Shown here: piece by piece, positions 16,312 to 26,644 of the stretch | Layout: each line of letters opens with the position of its first letter | How positions within the stretch are numbered: the first letter of the stretch is position 1 | Assembly (NCBI GenBank): GCA_002104905.1 | Contig: MCFE01000841.1 | Span: forward strand, 1-31,171 | Length of the DNA stretch: 31,171 bases | Reading direction: 5' to 3' | Source: Basidiobolus meristosporus CBS 931.73 | Taxonomy: Eukaryota; Basidiobolomycota; Basidiobolomycetes; Basidiobolales; Basidiobolaceae | The notes under the pieces: generated by a model | Databases searched by the model: none | Told to the model about the DNA's origin: nothing | The model's input: only the letters and a program-made list of their open reading frames with translations | Position numbers and translations under genes: made by a program

Positions 16312-17417
16312 CACATGGAACTAGTCAAGTACATTCTGCTTGGTGTTGAGTTCCCAATGGTCCCATGGTATGCTGGCCTTAAGGTGATGACGTGCTAGAC
16401 TTCTGATGGCCTCTTGAATATTTGCATACTCTTCATTAATGCACTCAATGGCTTCACAGATCTTCAATGTCTTTTGATTTTAGACTTTGGTATAAACACC
16501 ACATGTCTCCCTACCACACTGTGATAGGTTTTTCTGTGGGCTTTGTCTTTGCATACTGTGGTTGTGCCTCAAAGACTGTACAGTGTTCCTCTGCTGCTAC
16601 ACTGGGAAATGGCTCAATCCTTGGCTGTGACATTGAGCTACTTGAGTTCCTTCTTTGCAGCAAAGATACTGCTTTCTCTACCTGGAATATTGATTGCTCT
16701 ACACGTATTATCTCAATGGCTTCATGGATCTTCAATATCTTTTGATTTTTAGGCTTTGTTGTAAACACCACATTGTCTCCCTCCCATGCTGTGCTAGATG
16801 TTTCTGTGGGCTTTATCTTTGGGCACTGTTGTTGTGCTTCAAAGACTGTATGGTGTTCCTCTACTGTTACATTGGGAAATGGCTCAATTCTTGGCTGTGA
16901 CATTGAGCTATTTGAGTTCCTTCTTTGCAGCAAAGATGCTGCTTTCTCTACCTGGGATATTGATTGCTCTACATGTATTATCTGCTCATCCTGTTGCTTG
17001 ACTATTTTCTGAGTTCTCAGGCCATTGCATCTATTGTATCAGCCACAGCGCCTAGTTGCTTCCTTAATGCTTTAGTATGAGCTGACAACATACTTGCTTA
17101 TATGGGCAGTGGTGATGTTATGATGGCCACTTGCTGGTCATTAACTGAGGGTACTGAGTTTGCTAAATTCTCATCTGCCTGAGCATAATGATCAGCTTGT
17201 AGCACTGCAGAAGTTCTCAATTGCCTACTTGACTGAGAGCCTGAGGAGTCTGCATTATAAACTTTAATGGGCACACTGTCCACAGGGCCTTTTTTAGATG
17301 TAGCCCCACTTGTTGCACTGAATGTTGAAGCAAGCTGTTGTCCAACTGTTCTTCTGTTGCCATTGGTGGTGGGCTTGATTGGGTACCGGACAACTTTGCT
17401 TTATTTCTTGGTGGCAT
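16312..17417 (-). pseudogene. Gene X (copy C), N-terminal half with tandem duplication
   Basis: The minus strand starts at the ATG at 17417 with MPPRNKAKLSG and stays open to 17217. It is frameshifted relative to 17098-17283 (SSGSQSSRQLRTSAVLQADH, SVNDQQVAIIT). The coiled-coil and Ser-rich region follows (16511-16933) and is present twice, including two copies of LLQRRNS then MSQPRIEPFP. This is the best evidence for the true X start, because copy B has a stop shortly after its ATG. Confidence 0.65.
16447..16982 (-). repeat. Tandem duplication of about 268 bp inside gene X copy C
   Basis: Units 16447-16714 and 16715-16982 align along their length with roughly 10-15% difference by eye. Copy B (about 11990-12250) has one unit. 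The duplicated part encodes the end of the coiled coil, the Ser-rich stretch and the SQPRIEPFP segment. The difference between units shows the duplication is not recent. Confidence 0.8.
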
Positions 17418-17640
17418 ATATATGGAAGTGAGTCAAACCAAAGGGAAAATAGTGTTACATATACGTGTGTATCTGGTGCCACAAGTATATTTATAATGCT
17501 TACCACTGGTAGGTCATCAGTGAGTCTTGCATTCATGTAGATGCAATGTCTCAGATACAAGACTGTCAAAAGTTCACATGAGTATTGACCAAAAAGTGAT
17601 ATAATAGCATTATATTGTTCCAGGTCAAACTGTTTGCCCC
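17418..17640. promoter_or_regulatory. Intergenic region between divergent X and T in copy 2
   Basis: This is the counterpart of 11324-11543, about 220 bases between the X start at 17417 and the T homology beginning near 17641. It contains ATATATATGG next to the X start and is AT-rich. A shared bidirectional promoter is inferred from the layout. Confidence 0.42.
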
Positions 17641-20609
17641 ATAAGCAAGACTACTTTGAATCAATGCCATAAGAGAAGAGAAAAAAGACCAGGTGGCTAT
17701 TGTGGCAAGCCTCTCAGCCATGAAGCACAAAGACAGAGTAGGAAGGTTTACAAGGATCATGGCCAGTGTTTTGCCACACAGTCATATTTGACCATTCATT
17801 AGTCATTACTGTACAAACATTATCCTGCTGGCCAGTTGATACTTCTATATTGACACCTGGCCATATTTGTCACCTTGCACAAGCTGAGTAATGTGAGTTT
17901 GTGACACCTTTAGGCTCACCTCAGCCTTCTGAATATGGAATGCAGAGTGATAGCTCTGATAAAGAAGGTTCACTGATGGACTATGAGCCTATCTCCTTTA
18001 ACAACAGTACCACATATGTGCCTGGTCAAATCCCTATATGTAAAAAGACAACACCCACTGAAAAAATGCCAAGGATACTTTGTGGAGCCTGGTGAGCCCA
18101 GTAATCCATCTACTGATCAGTGATGTAATGTTTTGGCTATAGAAGTGGTGTGTTTCCACTAATATCTGTAATGGGGCTTCAAGGATTTATTACCACTTCA
18201 TGCCAAAATCACACTGGGATGCAACTTACCATTGACATGGTATAAGTGGACAACCGTCATGCGGCTGGTAACATATGATCCAGAGACTGTCCTGATTCCA
18301 GTATTTGTCAACATTGCATGGCATTTACATCCAAAAAAGCTACCATTGCAACATGTCTAAGCTGCCAGGAATCCACCACCATTGAGGGAATGCATTGTTC
18401 ACACTCCAGATATGTTCTGGTCATACCCCATGCGAGGAAGCTGATGCATTTCAACAAATATTGCAAAGCTATATAGTACTGCACTCAGTGTCAATCAAGC
18501 AAAACATATCCAATATATTTGATGGCAAAGATCACAAACAGCTAAGAAGCAGGGGCTACTTTGAAGGAATGTATGACCATGCCTCTGCCTTAGCACTTGA
18601 TGGATTCTCATTAGGCTGAATCTGCCACCTATCTTATGGTATCAGAGCAGAAATCTGATGGTAGTCCCACTGGTACCTGGGGCTAAATTACTGTCCAATG
18701 TGGATAGCTATCTGTATCCGTTGCTGGATTAACCTTGCATGCTTTCCAGTGGGATAACAGTAAGTGACCATCATGTCAAAGTGCATATTGTTATCTGCAT
18801 TTGAGATACCCCAGCCATCAGCAAGATAGCAGGTTTTTCTGGGCACAATGGATGGTATTGCTGTCAAATGTGTGAGATCCAGGGGATTTTCTCCATAACT
18901 CACACACACTATTATTATCCAAACACCAGCACTAAGAACATCATCTTTCCACAGAGAGAACATACAGAAGTCAGCATGCAATTGCCGTAGAGTTGGCAAG
19001 TTATAAGCCATTGGCTGGAAGATGGAATCAAATGGAAACTAGATACTTAAGATAGTGGGTACATGTTGGAGCAAGAGCTTTTCACTGGAAGCAAAGTATT
19101 TGTTTTTCAACAATATCCCTATGCTGATGACCAAGTTGTAAATGGGGCATTTCAAGCTAAATGATCCCTTCAAGATACCAGAGAATTTTGAAAGAATTGG
19201 CAAGATGTTATAGAGTATCCCCTACCCTAAGTACTTCTCACAGGCTCCAATCAATATACATATGCATATGGAGCAATGCAAATGCAAAGACTGGATGAAC
19301 TAGATATCTTATTCAAGGGGCATTCTGAAGCCGTTCCTACCAAGAGTACACTGGAAGCATTGGTAGTGATATGTGGACATTGTAGGAATATTTATATATA
19401 GAAGTAGATCACCATTGCCAGTTTGACACAACTACAGCAGTTATGAAAGGAGTTTGTGACAGAATTTGAGTGACTATACTACAAACATAAAGCTGAGCTT
19501 GTAGATCTCTGCTGCTACTGTATACATTCTTTACTTCATCTTGCATGGTGTGTGGAGGATATTGGGCCTTGCTTCACCTTTTGAAAGTTTCTTATGGAGC
19601 AGATGTGTGGGGAGATTGGAAGGCAAGTCAAGTTGCAAGTACCACCATATCCCAATTTCAGCAAGAATATTATCTTTAAGTCTGTCATGGATGTGATGAG
19701 TTAGTGTATGGAGGACAGCCAGGAAGAGTTGGAAATACTGAGGACAAATGTGCACATGGAGACACCTATGCCTATGGCATTAGGAAGCTAAGCAGCCCCA
19801 ATGCATGGATAATAAGTGAGGTAATGCAAAGTTGGGTTGGGTGCAACTAGCAACTAATTTTTATTAGGAAAACTCTACCAAGTTATGCCAGATTTCTCTT
19901 GGTCACAAGCCAACTTTTACACCATTCAATACAGAATTCACACAAACAAAAGCCAGTGCGCACCTATAAGGGGGACAAGAATCTAGCTGGGAGAAGGAAT
20001 ATATTGGCTAAATACCAAGAAGTTCTTTGAGGATACTCAGATAATATTCATGGCAAAATTGGCAACATCCATGCACATGTTTGAACAATAAATTTGTTAC
20101 CAGCAATACAAGGTATATGGCAACTTTACAAGTATCATACTAAAAAGCCGTAAAGTAGATGTGATAGAAGTTTGTCAATTGTAGCAGGTGTGCCTGTTTG
20201 AAGAAGTTAGTAAGCAGGAGGCCATAGTTTTTTTGATTTCAAGTATATGTGGAATACCTAAGGTAGTAGTGGGTAAGCAAAAAAAGGGGTGATTCTACAG
20301 TGGAATATATGAACAGCACAAGGGGAGGTAGAAAAAGGAAATACCATTTGGTAAATTGGTACAGTAACATTATACAGACCAGCTTTAGGCTGTCATAATG
20401 CCAATGTAATGCCATCAGAGTCTTGCTGTGAGGCTATCAAAATACCATCAAATTTCTTTATCCCTTTATTTGGTAGTAATTTAGTAAAACACCGTGATGA
20501 TTCCAACATAGGATTGTTAGAAGGGTCACTGATTCCAAGCTGCTGATATTATGACAGTCTTGTGATGGGATCCTAATGGCTGATCCAGATTGGATTCACC
20601 TACAGTACC
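17641..20609 (+). pseudogene. Tnp2-type transposase T (copy 2), most complete in length, many stops
   Basis: The plus strand carries the longest continuous T sequence. In order: a Cys/His-rich N-terminus (about 17650-17800), QPSEYGMQSDSSDKEG (open 17901-18095), a Tnp2 core with NIFDGKDHKQLRSRGYF and ALALDGFSLG (18395-18619), a PLVPGAKLLSNVDSYLYPLL-like stretch (about 18668-18730), AISKIAGFSGHNG (about 18810-18845), HTHYYYPNTSTKNIIFPQRE (about 18900-18965), and a decayed form of the Trp-Glu-Phe-Pro-Met-Glu-Arg region (about 19560-19620). The order and the motifs DIFDG, PG.K..D..L.PL and GD.PA..K..G..GHN are those of Tnp2 transposases. More than ten stops or frame changes make it inactive. Copy 1 keeps the C-terminal half more open. 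Confidence 0.78.
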
Positions 20610-20627
20610 AAACTATTTTTCATAAGG
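20610..20627 (-). repeat. Terminal inverted repeat, T end of T-X copy 2
   Basis: Read inward on the minus strand: CCTTATGAAAAATAGTTT. It matches 14 to 15 of 18 positions of the T end of copy 1 at 153-170. Confidence 0.65.
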
Positions 20628-21362
20628 CTATTCATATCTGCACTGAATATGACCACAAACAAGGATTCTTAGATGTGGTATATTGACTCTGGAGTATCTC
20701 AACACTTTACACACCAAAAAGCACCTGTTACCCAATATTAAGAAATTCCAATTAAGAAGGCTTTCATGGGTCACAGTAGAACACTTGATGCGGTGGGAGA
20801 AGGAACTATCCACGTAAACCTCAAAAGCAGTGAAGGAAGCCATGCATTGACCTTTAAAGAAGTACTCTATGTACAAGAAATTGCCAAGAACCTACTATCT
20901 GTTAGCAAGGACACAGTAGAAGGACTCAGTTTCAGCTTTGACAATACTGGTTGCAGGATCACTGATCAAAATGGTGCTAATATGGCTCTGGGTATCGGAG
21001 ATCAGAACCTATACAAGTTGACTCATATTCCATCATATCTGAAAGCCAATATAAGTAACTTAAATGAAGTGACACCAATACTTTGGCATAGGAGATTTGG
21101 ACACATCAGTTTTGATTATTTCTTCAAAATAATCCACAATCAGCTAATTTCTGGAGTACAAGCTGCTTCTCCAGCTAAATTGAAGCACTGTGAAGCTTGC
21201 ATATATGGGAAACAAAACAGACAACTGCTCAAGAGCTTTGGGTTAATGAAAACTAGGAAAATATTAAATCTAATTCACTCCAATCTGTGTGGACCTATGC
21301 AAGATTTATCCTTAGGCAGGATGGAGTATTTAATCACTTGTATTGATGATTATACAAGATAA
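20628..21362 (+). pseudogene. Copia II protease remnant and pre-integrase zinc domain
   Basis: Pol of copia II resumes here. Near 20680 the frame encodes WYIDSGVSQHFT-like sequence (YIDSGVSQHFT), the aspartic protease active site. Stops lie before and after it. The open frame 20766-21362 covers the rest of the protease (FKEVLYVQEIAKNLLSVSKD), the pre-integrase domain with LWHRRFGHIS and CEACIYGKQ (HX4H then CX2C zinc site), and the start of the integrase core (LIHSNLCGPM, then LITCIDDYTR). The usual first catalytic Asp in the SDLCGP motif is Asn here. A TAA ends the frame at 21360. Confidence 0.78.
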
Positions 21363-21848
21363 ATGTGGGTCTACTGCATGAAGAGAAAGGAAGAAGCTCT
21401 GTCAGAGCTCAGGAAGTTTAAAGCCCTGGCAGAGAGAGAAATGGGTGAAGAAATCAGGAAAATATGTTCTGACCAAGGTGGAGAATATAACTCAAAATTC
21501 ATCATCCACTTCTGCAAAATTCATGGAATAAAGCAAGGGACCACTGAACCATACTCCCACAGCAAAATTGAGTAGCAGAATGTGAAAACAGATCAAAAAC
21601 TGAGATGGCAAGATATATGATCCATAATCAAAAATTATTCCAAGCTTTTTGGGTGAAATCAGTTTGCATAGCTGTACACCTTAAAATTGGGAGTTAAACA
21701 TAAAACTCTATGATTCTACTCCATCTGAGCATGGTATCAATACAGACCTGGTGCAGAACATCTACAAATATTTGGGCTTACAGCATATGCCAAGAAACTG
21801 CCCAGAAATCAGTCAAAATTTCAGCCAAAATATGTAAAATGCATACTT
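21363..21848 (+). pseudogene. Copia II integrase core, C-terminal part, broken
   Basis: Directly after the TAA the same frame continues for 70 residues with KRKEEALSELRKFKALAERE, ICSDQGGEYNSKFI (second catalytic Asp) and HFCKIHGIKQGTTEPYSHSK. A stop then falls where the catalytic Glu region should be. From 21576 to 21848 homology to copia I continues (PGAEHLQIFGLTAYAKKLPR) through several stops. It is non-functional. Confidence 0.75.
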
Positions 21849-22928
21849 TTGGGCTATTGCAATCAGAATAAAGCATACAGGCTCTACAATACCAAAGAAA
21901 AGAAGCTGATCAACTCCAGGGATGTGTTGTCTGAAGAAAACTCAAAATTTTCACAAAAAAAAACATCAGACAATGACAAATATCTGATCTCAAGTCCACC
22001 AATAGTCAGGATTGGATCAGAGCAAACAATGAAGTCTTTTTCATTACAGAGGACTCTACAATATGAGTCCGCCAGAATCAGTGCCCAGGAATATCCTAGA
22101 AGTGATCATTCCAATATCAAATGCCTGGGGATACAATTGGACAAGAAATAGTGCAAGTTACTGTATCAATGAGGGAGCAATCTTAGCCTATTTCTACTCA
22201 GTCTATATTGATGAGCCCCAGACTGTAAAAGAGGTCCTAAATAGCCCTCAGACAAAGTTTTGGAGATCTGCAAACACTGAAGAATATCAGGCCCTGATGG
22301 AAAATCAAATTTGGGACTTGGTCTAATTACCAATCAACCAAAAATCAATTGGATGCAGATGAGTCTTCAAGACCAAATACAAGGCTGTTGGTACAATTGA
22401 AAGAAACAAAGAAAGACTTATGGCTAAAGGATACTCTCAAACAAAAGGGCTTGACTATAGTGAGACCTTTACACTGGTAGCCAAGTTTAATCCCATCAGA
22501 TTGATATTGGCTATTGCAGCCAGATATCAGTTTTTTATACATCAAATGGATGTAAAAACTGCATTTTTGAATGGATTACATGATCAGGACATGTATATAA
22601 ACCTGACTGATGGGTTTTTTGACCAAGATAACCCCATTTAGTATGCACGTTTAAAGAAGCTCTTTATGGTCTCAAACAATCACCCAGACCCTGAAATTGT
22701 AAGATAGATTCTGGTTTGGAACATTACAGTTTTGAAAGGAGTAATGATGACTATAGCTTATACATAAACCAGATAGTGCAAACCAGGTTCCATTAGCTCT
22801 AAATGTGAATGCTTTTAGTATAGCTGCCAATAACCTAAAAACACTGGAAGAAATCAAATCCAGCCCATCTAAAGTGTTCACCATGTCTGATCTAAGAGAA
22901 CTCAGTTCCTACTTAGGGACAAAGTTCT
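21849..22928 (+). pseudogene. Copia II reverse transcriptase, catalytic box lost
   Basis: Open pieces 21849-22151, 22063-22326 and 22420-22641 cover the integrase tail and the first half of the copia reverse transcriptase: EEYQALMENQIWDLV, MAKGYSQTKGLDYSETFTLV and MDVKTAFLNGLHDQDMYINL. After 22641 the frame breaks up. The region that encodes ALYVDDVILATNN in copia I reads as ALNVNAFSIAANN here (about 22796-22835), so both catalytic Asp are gone. A solo LTR interrupts the domain at 22929, after the segment matching YYLGIKF. Confidence 0.78.
22924..22928. other. Target-site duplication GTTCT of the solo LTR in copia II
   Basis: GTTCT at 22924-22928 repeats at 23298-23302. Removing the LTR and one copy restores the copia reading across the Lys-Phe-Ser-Ile segment seen in copia I. 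Confidence 0.9.
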
Positions 22929-23297
22929 TGTTGAAATATTGGGCTATTTGGTATCATTCTGCAGCTTAAAATTTACTTTACAAGTTTGGACCAGTCTTGG
23001 TCACTGAGGGACTAAATTACAGCTCTAACTTTGCCACTTTCTTCAGATCTATGATCTTATGATTATTCCCTTATAGTCAGGATCAAATTAGCACCAATAC
23101 TAACCATTATGTACTAACCCTGAAACTGTTACAGAATGCTCCTGAATATTGAGAAGCCCTCCTTACTTAGTGTTACAGCTGTATTACTTCTACAAAGGTA
23201 TAAATACTGAGCTTCTTTATCAATAAACAACAGTTCAACTATTATCACTATTTCTTGATAAGTTTCTTATATCCAAATCACTACTTAAATTGCAACA
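22929..23297 (+). repeat. Solo LTR, family Z, plus strand
   Basis: This 369-bp solo LTR starts TGTTGAAATATT and ends ATTGCAACA, with perfect GTTCT duplications. It contains TATAAATA (23199-23206) followed 21 bases later by TCAATAAA (23220-23227). It is homologous over its full length to 15938-16306 on the opposite strand. Confidence 0.92.
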
Positions 23298-24165
23298 GTT
23301 CTCCATAGAGAAAAGTACCCAGACTATCACCTTAAGCCAATTCAAGTATATTCAAGCTACAATAAAGAAGTACCAAATGGAGGGCTGTACACCAGCAGCT
23401 ACACCAATCGAGACAAGTCTTAACTTGGTCAAAACTCATCTAGATCAAGAGAGCTTGGTGCCATCTGAAAGCCCTGACTCTCCTTCTCGATTAATGGTTG
23501 GCAGTTGGATCTGTACCATGCTTGAAACACGTCCAGATATCCATATTCAGTGGGGGCTGACTGTCAGCATAATCAGAACTATGGATATGATCATATTGCA
23601 GCAGTTAAGCCAATTTTTGGATACCTAAATGAAACTGCTGATATCTGCATAAGATACACTTCTAAGGATTCAGAACAGGATCTTGTGCAATACTCTGATG
23701 CTGATTGACAACAAACTTTAAAGGTCAGAAAATCCACCACAGGATACACCTATCTTTATTGTTCAGGAGCAATTTCATGGAATAAAAGAAAGCAACCAAC
23801 TGTAGCACTTTCCACCACAGAGGCCATGTATATGGCAGCCAGTGAAGCTACAAAAGAAGTAATGTGATCAAGAATGCTTTTCCAAGGTCTAGGCCTATGT
23901 CAATAATGCCTATTACTGTATTTCAAGTTAATCAAGGATATATACAATTGGGCAGAAATCCTACATTTTGTGCTAGAACCAAGCACATATATATTAGACA
24001 TCATTTTGTATGTGAAGCTATAGAGAATACCCTGGTTAGCTTAGTTAATCATCCTTCAGATGAAAAGATTGCAGACATATTTACTAAACCATTAGCTTGA
24101 GACAAGTTTGAATATCTTAGGTCAAAATTAGGACTAATCAGTATGAACATTTAGCTGAGTGGGAG
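23298..24165 (+). pseudogene. Copia II RNase H and pol C-terminus, broken
   Basis: Open pieces 23290-23628 and 23864-24100. The first continues the end of reverse transcriptase and the linker (STQTITLSQFKYIQATIKKY, QESLVPSESPDSP). Between them the RNase H core is recognisable but interrupted: the first acidic motif reads YSDAD then a stop, and ALSTTEAMYMAAS replaces [13 protein letters not shown], losing a conserved Glu. The second piece has NQGYIQLGRNPTFCARTKHI and ADIFTKPLA, the usual copia pol end. The polypurine tract GAGTGGGAG follows at 24157-24165. Confidence 0.8.
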
Positions 24166-24514
24166 TGTTGTAAAATCTGTGATTCCACCTATATTTTTAC
24201 CTAACTTAGTCACTTAGATCATTTCCTTCAAATCCTAGGGAATACTGATCAAATTCCTTGTTGGGACTTACTTTAAATATTTTCACCCAAATACCAGGTA
24301 CCCAGAAGATGAAAATTCTCAAAGTTGACCAAACAGCCCAAACTTTGCACATATGTTCTTGAGACCTTCTTTAACCTATTCTATTTGCTTATTAGGCCAA
24401 GATTATGTAAAGGTATAAATACTACTTTTAAATTCAATAAATCATCAAGTGAGAACCACATAATCTGCGTGTCCCCCTCAAATCACTTCTAATATCTCCA
24501 ATACTCTTGCACCA
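24166..24514 (+). repeat. 3' LTR of copia II
   Basis: This 349-bp LTR starts TGTTGTAAAATC and has a decayed end, CTCTTGCACCA. It contains TATAAATA (24414-24421) and, 20 bases on, TCAATAAA (24434-24441). GAAAA (24515-24519) follows and pairs with the inverted flank at 13331-13335. Confidence 0.9.
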
Positions 24515-25405
24515 GAAAAAAGATGTTTTACAAGTGTTGGAAGTGCAGCCAGTTCAGCTACACTCCAAGAGGTAGATGAGGTTGCATAGAAAGGTATTAT
24601 GTCTACCACAGCCTTTGCGTCTTCAATTGTTGTCAGAGTAGAGATCCTACTGACAGACAAAGTAACAATGTCACAAGTTCAATAGGTTATCACAATGCCT
24701 TTGGTGGAATTTTGGAATATTACTAGGCACAACAAAAGGTTACATCACTTCTTCAAGAGCAGTGCTCAAGAAAACACACTTGAATATTGCAATGACCTAT
24801 TGCAAAGACTGGCAGGTGAGGAGGTAGACCTTGCAGTGCTAGCTGAAAATCAGAGCATTTGGGTACCAGTGAATGAACAATGGCATAAAGCCGTAGGGTT
24901 CCTGCCTAAGTTGTGAAAACAGAGTGTTACAGCAGAGATACTTATAGAGTAGTGGATTTTGATGGAGTTACTTGTTCAATGTGAGGTTGTGCTTAATGCC
25001 AGTGTAGGGTATAGGGACTTGTGTAGGTTATTACAATTGGCATTTGAGACACAACTGACGTTTCAATGGAAATAAATCAATTTGTATGCATGAAAAGTAA
25101 CAGAAATGGTTGAGTCAGGTAGTGGGAGGTGCATAGAAGAGGCAATAGCCAATCAATGTGCACAATCATAGGAGGTGATAGAGTGTCCAGGATCAGAAAG
25201 TGAGAAAATTGGCAGAGAACCAATCAAAAGCCACATTTGTATTGTTGTGATGAGAAATTTTGACTAAGCTTTATATGATATCTGGTGTGCAGTTTTTTTT
25301 GACAATCTTTGCATGGTGTCCTGATCAAGTCAATACCTCTTAGTCACAGGACTTAGAATTTGTGATGGCCTCTTGACAGGATCATCACAATAATTTTTCA
25401 TGGGG
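24515..25405 (+). pseudogene. Gene X fragment (copy D), C-terminal part to the transposon end
   Basis: On the plus strand this continues X from exactly where copy E stops; E plus D matches uninterrupted copy C. The open piece 24695-24916 encodes MPLVEFWNITRHNKRLHHFF, a helical, Leu-rich stretch (LLQRLAGEEVDLAVLAENQS) and NEQWHKAVGFLPKL. The same segment is recognisable in copy C, so it is a real conserved region of X, of unknown function. After 24916 the DNA aligns with copy C down to the terminal repeat but has no open frame. Terminal sequence CCCCATGAAAAATTATTG runs inward from 25405. Confidence 0.62.
25388..25405 (-). repeat. Terminal inverted repeat, X end of T-X copy D
   Basis: Reads inward CCCCATGAAAAATTATTG on the minus strand, matching the X end of copy 2 at 14381. 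Right flank is copia-derived sequence. Confidence 0.6.
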
Positions 25406-25627
25406 ATATAATTGCCTGTTTACAGTAAAGAAAGGTTTATGCTGTGGCAGATCATCTGTCTTCTAAATTTTGTCCCCAATCAGCATTAGAGTATCCCACA
25501 AGATCATGCTCAGAATCTTTATAGGTGAACTTCAAGCAGATATCAGCAGTTCCTTTTGAGTTTCTAAAAATCCACTTTACTGCTCTAACATACTTGGATC
25601 TACAAGTGTGACCACTTTGTGATGGTT
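25406..25627 (-). pseudogene. Copia RNase H scrap (copia III)
   Basis: A minus-strand fragment homologous to copia I at about 7608-7800. The open piece 25452-25637 contains KGTADICLKFTYKDSEHDLV and [14 protein letters not shown], the first RNase H acidic motif with Ser-Asp changed to Ser-Asn. The first 15 or so bases after the T-X terminus are not clearly assignable. The right edge, near 25627, joins transposase T copy 3. It may be what remains of a copia element that T-X copy D entered. Confidence 0.7.
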
Positions 25628-26218
25628 TTACTGCCAAATAAAGCTAAAACTTGACAGTCTTGAAATGTTGTTTTGACAAGATTCAAATGGCATTTTAGTA
25701 GTTTTGTTGCAGTCTACATTTATTTCCACAGACTTAACCAGCCAATACATCTAACTGCCTTATATGGCAAAAAACTTAACAGAATTTTAATGGTCTTGCT
25801 GTGGACATCTGTTGGCATTATAATAGTAGTATGGCAGCCTACAGCTAGTTCTGTAAAATGCTGCACGGCAAATTTACCAGACAGTAATTCCTTTTCAACC
25901 TCCCCTTGCACCATTCATGTCTTCTACTCTAGAATCACCCTGATATTTGCTTACCCACCACCACCATGGGTATCCCACATGTAGTTTTAATAAAGAAAAC
26001 TATGGCCTCCTGCATACTAACCTCTACATACCTGCACACCCACTGCAATTGACACACTGCCAACACATTAACTTTACAGCTTTTTGGTGTGGTACTAGCA
26101 AATTTGCATATACTGTGTACAGCTGGTAATATATGCATCTTGAATATATACAATTAGTTGCTGCAAACTTTACCATGAATACCTCCTGAAATGTCCTCAA
26201 AGAACTTCTTGGTACTTA
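25628..26218 (-). pseudogene. Transposase T, C-terminal region (copy 3)
   Basis: On the minus strand this aligns with copy 1 at about 300-895. The open piece 25935-26153 has MYIFKMHILPAVHSICKFAS, then PKSCKVNVLAVCQLQWVCRY and EAIVFFIKTTCGIPMVVVGK, matching less open frames in copies 1 and 2. The terminal repeat expected to the left is missing. The copy is interrupted at 26218 by the gypsy element and resumes at 31156. It is useful because it keeps open a part of T broken elsewhere. Confidence 0.7.
26215..26218. other. Target-site duplication CTTA of the gypsy element
   Basis: CTTA at 26215-26218 repeats at 31156-31159. Copy 1 of T has the undivided site (AGTATTTAGCCAAT near 892-905), one base different. 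ACTTA as a 5-bp duplication is also possible if the LTR ends at TAAC. Confidence 0.82.
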
Positions 26219-26586
26219 TGTTATGACCTGCTGCTTGAATGTTTAAGTTAGATCAGTTTTTGGTCAAATCAATTAGTATATGTTTAGGTTAACAGTATAT
26301 CAGTATTATCTATGAAATCAGTAGCATTAGTCAGCAAATGAATCAGCAGATCCTTATCAGACTGAAATAGATATATTAAGTAGGATCTTATTGGGTGATG
26401 ATGATGCAATCAAATGAGTCATCAGCCACAACCTACATTAGGAAATACAATTAGTCAGCAATTGATCTGGCAAAATGTATTTAAGGAGCTGCTGGAACCT
26501 CAATAAATATCAGTGCAAGTTTTAGTGAATACAATACTAGCTAAACTCCCTATTCCTCTACAACTCTTATATTAAGACTTGTAACA
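26219..26586 (+). repeat. 5' LTR of the gypsy element
   Basis: 368 bp, TGTTATG...TTGTAACA. TATTTAAG (26478-26485) is followed 22 bases on by TCAATAAA (26500-26507). The 3' LTR has TATATAAG at the same place. Confidence 0.93.
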
Positions 26587-26587
26587 T

Positions 26588-26605
26588 TGGTAGCAGCGAT
26601 AACCA
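26588..26605 (+). other. Gypsy primer-binding site, initiator tRNA-Met type
   Basis: TGGTAGCAGCGATAACC lies one base after the LTR. Its complement ends GCTACCA; the U72-A73-CCA end is characteristic of eukaryotic initiator tRNA-Met. Exact pairing beyond about 10 bases cannot be checked here. Confidence 0.65.
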
Positions 26606-26644
26606 GAAACCTCCCTCCTGAAGAAAGAAGAAACCACCCTCAAG

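Larger units (their letters stand above)
14381..20627. mobile_element. T-X DNA transposon copy 2, both termini present
   Basis: This is a 6,247-bp copy of the two-gene DNA transposon, nested in copia II. Gene X is on the minus strand (17417 down to 14398), transposase T on the plus strand (about 17641-20609). The ends are inverted: CCATATGAAATATTATT inward from 14381 and CCTTATGAAAAATAGTTT inward from 20627. It carries one solo LTR (15938-16306) and a 268-bp tandem duplication in X. No clear target duplication is visible (CTTT left, CTAT right). It lacks the Gag-protease element, the 5852 block and copia I, so it serves as the empty-site reference for copy 1. Confidence 0.78.
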
